From GBS-DC sp964451985 (lineage in GTDB: Bacteria; Armatimonadota; Fimbriimonadia; Fimbriimonadales; GBS-DC): a DNA stretch of 9,145 nucleotides. The position numbers and the translations under genes were made by a program. Location of the stretch: assembly GCA_964451985.1 (NCBI GenBank), contig CAYVKB010000081.1, positions 1 to 9,145 on the forward strand, in the 5' to 3' direction. Shown here piece after piece: positions 4,681 through 9,145 of this stretch. A model generated the notes under the pieces. It did not search any database. It saw only the letters and a list, made by a program, of their open reading frames with translations, and was not told where the DNA came from. Numbering within the stretch: position 1 is the stretch's first letter; each line of letters opens with the position of its first letter.

Positions 4681-7074
4681 ATGCGTAAAGCGACGGTGGC
4701 GGGTGGGCAGGCGCAGCCGCAGAAACGCAAGAAACGCCGCCGATGGAAACGGTTGCTGGCGTATCTAACGCTGCTGCTACTGATTGCCCTGCTGGGCGGG
4801 ATGACCTTCGCAGGCGTGCTGTATTATCAGGTGGCGCAGATGATGCCCTCCGTGAGCGTCATCGAGAACTATCAGCCGCGTGACGCCAGTTTTATCTACT
4901 CCGCCGACGGTGTGATGCTCGCCCGAATCGCCGAAGAGTATCGCGAGCCTGCCACGCTGGAAGAGATTCCGAAGCACCTGATTAATGCCACCATCGCCAA
5001 GGAAGACCGTCGGTTCTGGCAGCACAGTGGGGTAGACTGGCGCGGTACAGCACGTGCCTTGTGGGTGAACCTAACGGAGGGCGACATCCGACAGGGAGGT
5101 AGCACGCTCACGCAACAGCTTGCCCGCAATGTGTTCCTCACACAGCAGCGCACCGTCTCGCGCAAGATGCAGGAGATTATCCTCGCGCAAGAGATGGAGC
5201 GCCGCCTCACCAAAGAGCGGATTCTGGAGCTGTATCTGAATCAGGTGTACTACGGCAACGGCGCGTATGGTGTGAAGGCGGCAGCACGAGTCTATTTCAA
5301 TAAGCCACTGGAGAAGCTAACACTGGCAGAGTGCGCACTGCTGGCATCGCTGCCGCAGCGTCCGTCGGGGCACGACCCGTTCAGCAACCCCGACGAGGCG
5401 ATTTTCCAGCGCAACCTGACGCTGAACCTGATGGCTCAGGAAGGCTACATCACGCCCGACCAGCGCGACGCCGCCAAAGCCGAGCCGCTGCGCCTCTCGC
5501 GCACGCGCCCCCGCTCGCGCTTCCTTGCGCCTTACTTCGTGATGGATGTGCTGCGCGACTTGGAGGCGCAGTACGGACGCGAGCTGCTGCTGCAGGGCAA
5601 CTTGAAAGTGTATACCACGCTGAATATGGAGATGCAAAGGGCCGCTGAAGCCGCGCTGCAACGGGGCGTGGCAGCGTTCCGCAATCAGGGCGTGACGCAG
5701 GGCGCAGTTGTGCTGATTGATTTGCGCACAGGACAGATTCGTGCGCTGGTGGGTGGCGTGAACTTTGGTCGGTCGCAATATAACAATATCACGCAAGGGC
5801 GTAGGCAGCCTGGCTCGGCGTTTAAGCCTATCGTGTACGCCACTGCCTTCGAGCTGGGCAAGCTGAACCCGAACTCGACGCTTTCGGATACGCCGCTGGA
5901 TTTACCCGGCGGCGGGGGCAAGCGATGGCGACCGCAGAACGCCGACGGCAAGTTCCGCGGCAGCGTGAGCGTGACGCGCGCGCTGGCGTCTTCGATTAAC
6001 ATTCCTGCCATTCGCGCGGCGCAACTCGTGGGCGCAGATAAGGTGGTGGAGTTCTCGCGCACGCGCTTCGGTATTGAGACGCCGTTGGACCCCGTGCTAC
6101 CGATTGCACTGGGTGCGTCCGCTGTAAAGCCTCTTGAACTTGCCAAAGCCTACAGCGTGTTTGCACTGGGGGGCAACCGCATTGAGCCGTTCATGTTGCG
6201 TCGCGTGGTGGATCGCAACGGCGTCGTCCTGCTACAACAGCAAGCGCAAGTCACGCCGAACGTGCTGTCTAAACAGAGCGCGGAGTGGATGGACGAGATT
6301 CTGCGTCAGGCGGTGGTGAATGGCACGGGCAAGGCAGCGGCGCGCATCCCCAACGCGCGGGGCAAGACGGGCACCACCAGCGATTACCGCGACGCATGGT
6401 TCGTAGGCTACACGGACGAGTATTTGGCAGTGGTGTGGGTCGCCAGCGAGCATTACAACCCCCAGACGCAGCGATGGGAGTACCGCCCGATGCGGCGTGT
6501 GTTCGGCGGCACGGTGTGCGCTCGTATCTGGGCGGATATGATGGAGCAGGTCAACGTGATTGAGAAGCGGCTGCAGGCGCGTCAGGCGCGTCCGACCGAG
6601 CCAGTGGCAGAGCCGATCCCCACGCCCGAGCCAGAGCCGCCCGCACCTGCACTGGACGACGCAGAAGATACGGCGGTACCACCTGCAATTGCGCCGCCTG
6701 CTGAAGAGCCTCCGCGTACACCTGACGAGACCACCCGCGCAGAGCCAGAACCGCCTGCCGCCAGCGCGCCAGCCCCGCGCCGAGAGCCAGAACCACCTGT
6801 CGTGTCGGGGACGTCAGCTGCTCCGGTTGCCAGTACGCCCGCGGCGCCACGCACCAGCGACGCCACGCCGACTCTTGTCGGCGGCGCACCACGCGAGTCC
6901 AAGCCGCCCATCCCACCACCTCCGCCCCCGCCGCCTGAATACACTATCGTCGGCATCTGCGCCGATACGGGTCTACTCGCCACCGACTACTGCCCCGAAG
7001 TTGTGCGCAAACGCTTTGAGAAAGGCAAAGAACTCAGACAACGCTGTAATAAACACGGTGTCGGCAGGCGATGA
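4681..7074 (+). CDS. mrcA: Class A penicillin-binding protein 1A (transglycosylase/transpeptidase)
   Basis: This bifunctional peptidoglycan synthase polymerises lipid II glycans and cross-links the stem peptides on the outer face of the cytoplasmic membrane. The 797-residue product has a strongly basic cytoplasmic N-terminus and one membrane segment at about 25-50. The GT51 domain has catalytic Glu108 in KEDRRFW, QGGSTLTQQLARN (138-150) and ELYLNQVYYGNGAYGV (183-198). The transpeptidase domain has the active-site Ser379 in GSAFK, SIN at 438-440 and KTGT at 562-565. A Pro/Glu/Ala-rich linker (about 637-753) follows. It leads to a 44-residue tail with Cys760, Cys771, Cys789 and His792, similar to tails on some clostridial PBP1s. 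ATG 4681 or the in-frame GTG 4675 could be the start; neither has a Shine-Dalgarno. The stop overlaps the mrdA start. Confidence 0.95.
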   Translation: MRKATVAGGQAQPQKRKKRRRWKRLLAYLTLLLLIALLGGMTFAGVLYYQVAQMMPSVSVIENYQPRDASFIYSADGVMLARIAEEYREPATLEEIPKHLINATIAKEDRRFWQHSGVDWRGTARALWVNLTEGDIRQGGSTLTQQLARNVFLTQQRTVSRKMQEIILAQEMERRLTKERILELYLNQVYYGNGAYGVKAAARVYFNKPLEKLTLAECALLASLPQRPSGHDPFSNPDEAIFQRNLTLNLMAQEGYITPDQRDAAKAEPLRLSRTRPRSRFLAPYFVMDVLRDLEAQYGRELLLQGNLKVYTTLNMEMQRAAEAALQRGVAAFRNQGVTQGAVVLIDLRTGQIRALVGGVNFGRSQYNNITQGRRQPGSAFKPIVYATAFELGKLNPNSTLSDTPLDLPGGGGKRWRPQNADGKFRGSVSVTRALASSINIPAIRAAQLVGADKVVEFSRTRFGIETPLDPVLPIALGASAVKPLELAKAYSVFALGGNRIEPFMLRRVVDRNGVVLLQQQAQVTPNVLSKQSAEWMDEILRQAVVNGTGKAAARIPNARGKTGTTSDYRDAWFVGYTDEYLAVVWVASEHYNPQTQRWEYRPMRRVFGGTVCARIWADMMEQVNVIEKRLQARQARPTEPVAEPIPTPEPEPPAPALDDAEDTAVPPAIAPPAEEPPRTPDETTRAEPEPPAASAPAPRREPEPPVVSGTSAAPVASTPAAPRTSDATPTLVGGAPRESKPPIPPPPPPPPEYTIVGICADTGLLATDYCPEVVRKRFEKGKELRQRCNKHGVGRR

Positions 7075-8888
7075 TTGAGCGTCCGAAGCGGTATTTAGGC
7101 ATCCGTCGCGAAGAGAAGCGCGTCATCACTGGTCGCGAGTACGGCATGCTGTTCGCGATTGTGGTGGTGTTAAGCATCTTGATCGCACGACTGTGGTACC
7201 TGCAAATATTGCATGGCGAGGAGCTGACCGCCCGCGCTGAACTGGTACGCAGCCGCCTGCTGCGCACGCCACCCCCGCGAGGACTGATTGTGGATCGCAA
7301 CGGGCGAATCTTAGCCACCAACCGCGCGCAGATTATTATCAGCGTCATCCCTGACCTGCTGCGACGCAACCCCGACCGTCTCCCGCTTGTGGCGCAACGG
7401 CTCGGTATGCAACCCGCCGAACTGCGCGAACTTATCGTGAATCCGAAAATCAACCCCTTCACGTCGCTCGCCGTTCAGAAGGGGGTCGCGTTCGATCAAG
7501 CCGTCGACCTGCTGGAGAGCCAATACAACCTGCCCGAAGTGGAGGTCTCGCTGCAGGCGATGCGCCGCTACCCGCATGGCAAACTCTTCGCACACCTGAT
7601 TGGCTATGTGGGGCAAATCTCGCAAGAGGAGTTGAAAGAATACTCCGCTCACCAGGAGGAGGCGACTGACTGGCTGAGCATGCGCCTGTACGAAGGCAGC
7701 GACTTCGTGGGCAAAAACGGTATTGAGCGGGCATATGAGTTTCACTTGCATGGCAAGCCCGGCGGCGAGCAGGTGGAAGTGACCCCCTTAGGCAGGCGTG
7801 TGCGCACTCTGCAGGAGTTCGAACCCACGCCCGGCAACCGCGTCGTGATGAGTATTGACCTGCGGTTGCAGCAGAAAGCCTACGAACTGTTGCAAGGGCA
7901 TAAAGGCGCGCTGGTGGCGTTAGACCCGCGCACGGGCGAAGTGCTGGCGATGGTCAGCCAACCGTCGTTTGACCCGAATTTGTTCGTGCCGCGCATCCCG
8001 AACAAGGTCTGGCGTCCGCTGATTAACGACCCGCGCGCCCCGCTGAACAATCGCGCAATCCAGTCGGCGTACTCACCCGGCTCGATTTACAAACCCATCG
8101 TCGCGCTCGAGGGACTGAAACGCGGGCTAATCAACACCCGTTCAGGCGTTTCCTGCACAGGGAGCTATCGAGCAGGTGCGCGCACCTTCCGCTGCTGGAA
8201 ACGGCACGGTTATGTGGACTTTTATAAGTCAATCATGGAATCGTGCGACATCTTCTACTATCAACTGGCGCAGCGGTTAGGACCCGATAATCTGGCGCAG
8301 ATGTCGCGAGCGTTCGGGATGGGTGAGCGCACGGGCATCGACCTGCCCCACGAGCGCAGAGGACTTGTGCCCGACACGCAGTGGAAGCGCGAGGTTCTCA
8401 AGCAGCCTTGGTTCGGGGGTGAGACGCTGAACTACGGTATCGGGCAAGGCTACTTGACCATCACGCCGTTGCAGGGCGCAGTGATGACGATGGGCATCGC
8501 CAATCGCGGCGTGATGCATCGCCCCCACTTAGTGCGCGAAATCCGCACGCCTGACGGCAAACTGCTGGAGGCTATCGAGCCTGAAGTGATTCACCGCTAC
8601 GACGCCCCGCCGCAACACTGGGACGCCGTGATTGAAGCGATGGTGCGCACAGTCGATACAGGCACAGGGCGCGCGGCGCAGGTGCCCGGCGTGCGGGTAG
8701 CGGGCAAAACTGGCTCGGCGGAGTTTCGTAAAGGGGGCAAGACGCACGCTTGGTTTGTCGCCTTCGCGCCTGCAGAGAATCCCCGCGTGGCGATTTGCGT
8801 AATGGCGGAAGAGGCAGGCGGTGGCGGTGCAATCGCTGCGCCTATCGCAGGTGCTTGGATGCGATACTTTTTCGAGTTGGGCTACTAA
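7071..8888 (+). CDS. mrdA: Penicillin-binding protein 2 (class B, elongation transpeptidase)
   Basis: PBP2 cross-links new peptidoglycan during cell elongation, normally with the RodA polymerase in the Rod complex. The 605-residue product has a cytoplasmic N-terminus and one membrane segment at about 26-46. The dimerisation/pedestal region includes PPPRGLIVDRNGRILA (67-82). The transpeptidase domain has Ser338 and Lys341 in GSIYK. SCD at 391-393 is the PBP2-type second motif, and KTGS lies at 546-549. Cys362, Cys375 and nearby His379 fall where E. coli PBP2 has a metal-binding segment; a zinc site here is only a suggestion. ATG 7071 overlaps the PBP1A TGA as ATGA and lacks a strong Shine-Dalgarno, so translational coupling is likely. 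No rodA follows; the downstream sequence is repetitive non-coding DNA. FtsI/SpoVD is less likely, given the SCD motif and the lack of PASTA domains. Confidence 0.94.
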   Translation: MIERPKRYLGIRREEKRVITGREYGMLFAIVVVLSILIARLWYLQILHGEELTARAELVRSRLLRTPPPRGLIVDRNGRILATNRAQIIISVIPDLLRRNPDRLPLVAQRLGMQPAELRELIVNPKINPFTSLAVQKGVAFDQAVDLLESQYNLPEVEVSLQAMRRYPHGKLFAHLIGYVGQISQEELKEYSAHQEEATDWLSMRLYEGSDFVGKNGIERAYEFHLHGKPGGEQVEVTPLGRRVRTLQEFEPTPGNRVVMSIDLRLQQKAYELLQGHKGALVALDPRTGEVLAMVSQPSFDPNLFVPRIPNKVWRPLINDPRAPLNNRAIQSAYSPGSIYKPIVALEGLKRGLINTRSGVSCTGSYRAGARTFRCWKRHGYVDFYKSIMESCDIFYYQLAQRLGPDNLAQMSRAFGMGERTGIDLPHERRGLVPDTQWKREVLKQPWFGGETLNYGIGQGYLTITPLQGAVMTMGIANRGVMHRPHLVREIRTPDGKLLEAIEPEVIHRYDAPPQHWDAVIEAMVRTVDTGTGRAAQVPGVRVAGKTGSAEFRKGGKTHAWFVAFAPAENPRVAICVMAEEAGGGGAIAAPIAGAWMRYFFELGY

Positions 8889-8916
8889 CATCGGTAGTGA
8901 ATTTTTGTCGCGCCTA

Positions 8917-8931
8917 TCGACGGCGAGGATG
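8917..8931 (-). repeat. Degenerate inverted relative of the tandem-repeat hairpin
   Basis: The reverse complement of these bases, GCATCCTCGCCGTCG, matches the core GCGTCCTCGCCGACG of the tandem units at 13 of 15 positions. It lies about 28 nt past the mrdA stop. It could be a decayed copy or a coincidental GC-rich match. Confidence 0.4.
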
Positions 8932-8939
8932 CTGATGCG

Positions 8940-9088
8940 ACGCGCGATGGGGCTGTATCGTCGGCGTCCTCGCCGACGACACGCGCGATGGGGCTGTAGC
9001 GTCGGCGTCCTCGCCGACGATACGCGTGATGGGGCTGTAGCGTCGGCGTCCTCGCCGACGATACGCGTGATGGGGCTGTAGCGTCGGC
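8940..9088 (+). repeat. 41-bp tandem repeat, three full copies plus a partial fourth
   Basis: Units start at 8940, 8981, 9022 and 9063. Copies 1 and 2 differ at two positions, and copies 2 and 3 at one. The fourth matches copy 3 for 26 bases (to 9088) and then diverges. Each full unit contains a perfect 8-bp hairpin, CGTCGGCG-TCCT-CGCCGACG, at 8959-8978, 9000-9019 and 9041-9060. The flanking part of each unit is GATGGGGCTGTAGC-like. An open frame can be drawn through the array, but it overlaps the end of mrdA and shows no protein family. The array is non-coding by appearance and lies downstream of mrdA. Confidence 0.9.
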
Positions 9089-9104
9089 AAGACGCCGCCG
9101 CTAC
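9078..9104 (+). repeat. Hairpin closing the tandem array
   Basis: GTAGCGTCGGC (9078-9088) pairs with GCCGCCGCTAC (9094-9104) around the loop AAGAC, with one mismatch in 11 pairs. It begins as the fourth tandem unit but continues with a different right arm. The right arm resembles the left arm in inverted orientation, so this looks like a junction between two oppositely oriented elements. Confidence 0.75.
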
Positions 9105-9115
9105 GCAGGTGAGTT

Positions 9116-9138
9116 CGTCGGCGGGACGCCGACGCTAC
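9116..9138 (-). repeat. Inverted-orientation copy of the hairpin element
   Basis: CGTCGGCG (9116-9123) pairs perfectly with CGCCGACG (9127-9134) around GGA. Read on the - strand, the 23 bases match the GTAGCGTCGGCGTCC...CGCCGACG core of the tandem units, with one T missing from the loop. It is therefore the same element in the opposite orientation, outside the 41-bp register. Confidence 0.8.
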
Positions 9139-9145
9139 GGTGGGG

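Noticed and set aside
6582..6983. Gly/Ser-rich open frame on the - strand
   Set aside because: It is the antisense of the Pro/Glu-rich PBP1A linker, whose codon bias keeps other frames open.
8821..9081. Open frame crossing the tandem repeat
   Set aside because: It starts inside mrdA and its C-terminal part is only the translated 41-bp repeat. No ribosome site or family is seen.
8940..9145. Replication origin or iteron array
   Set aside because: The units are hairpins of high GC content with no AT-rich unwinding region, DnaA-box sequence or replication gene nearby.

Overview
The window is a compact bacterial chromosome segment with high GC content. It carries ordinary housekeeping genes separated by short gaps. 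The taxon cannot be fixed from sequence alone. A SepIVA/DivIVA-like coiled-coil protein beside coaD and a cysteine-containing C-terminal tail on PBP1A point loosely to the Terrabacteria side (Firmicutes, Chloroflexi, Actinobacteria or Armatimonadota). The GC-rich hairpin repeats at the right end suggest a repeat-bearing lineage of that kind. This placement is inference. The class A plus class B PBP pair indicates a walled, probably elongating cell.

Layout from left to right. Bases 1-70 hold a palindromic repeat, one full copy plus one copy cut by the window edge. Bases 71-288 show no gene. coaD (306-821) and a SepIVA-like coiled-coil gene (856-1407) form a + strand operon, followed by a GC hairpin and a Rho-independent-type terminator. 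On the - strand, a putrescine-aminotransferase-like gene (patA, 1553-2827) is divergent from thiD (2882-3673, +). thiD converges on an SDR oxidoreductase (3670-4443, -), and their stop codons overlap. The SDR is divergent from a tRNA-Glu(UUC) gene (4520-4596). Next come a PBP1A-type bifunctional peptidoglycan synthase (4681-7074) and PBP2/mrdA (7071-8888), joined by a 4-nt ATGA overlap. The last 257 bases are non-coding and hold a 41-bp tandem repeat whose units each contain a perfect hairpin, plus inverted relatives of the same hairpin.

Functional links: coaD supplies coenzyme A and thiD supplies thiamine pyrimidine. PatA and the SDR are metabolic enzymes with no clear pathway link here. The SepIVA-like protein and the two PBPs all concern cell-envelope growth. 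I see no defence, mobile or novel enzymatic system.

The most interesting signals are regulatory and structural. All six units whose 5' end lies in the window carry GGTANAMT (GGTA, any base, A, A/C, T) 6-25 nt before the start codon or mature RNA end. Several of these imply leaderless or near-leaderless mRNAs. A 15-nt identical promoter block stands in opposite orientation at the two outer ends of the thiD/SDR pair. A dispersed hairpin family shows paired (compensatory) changes in its stems.
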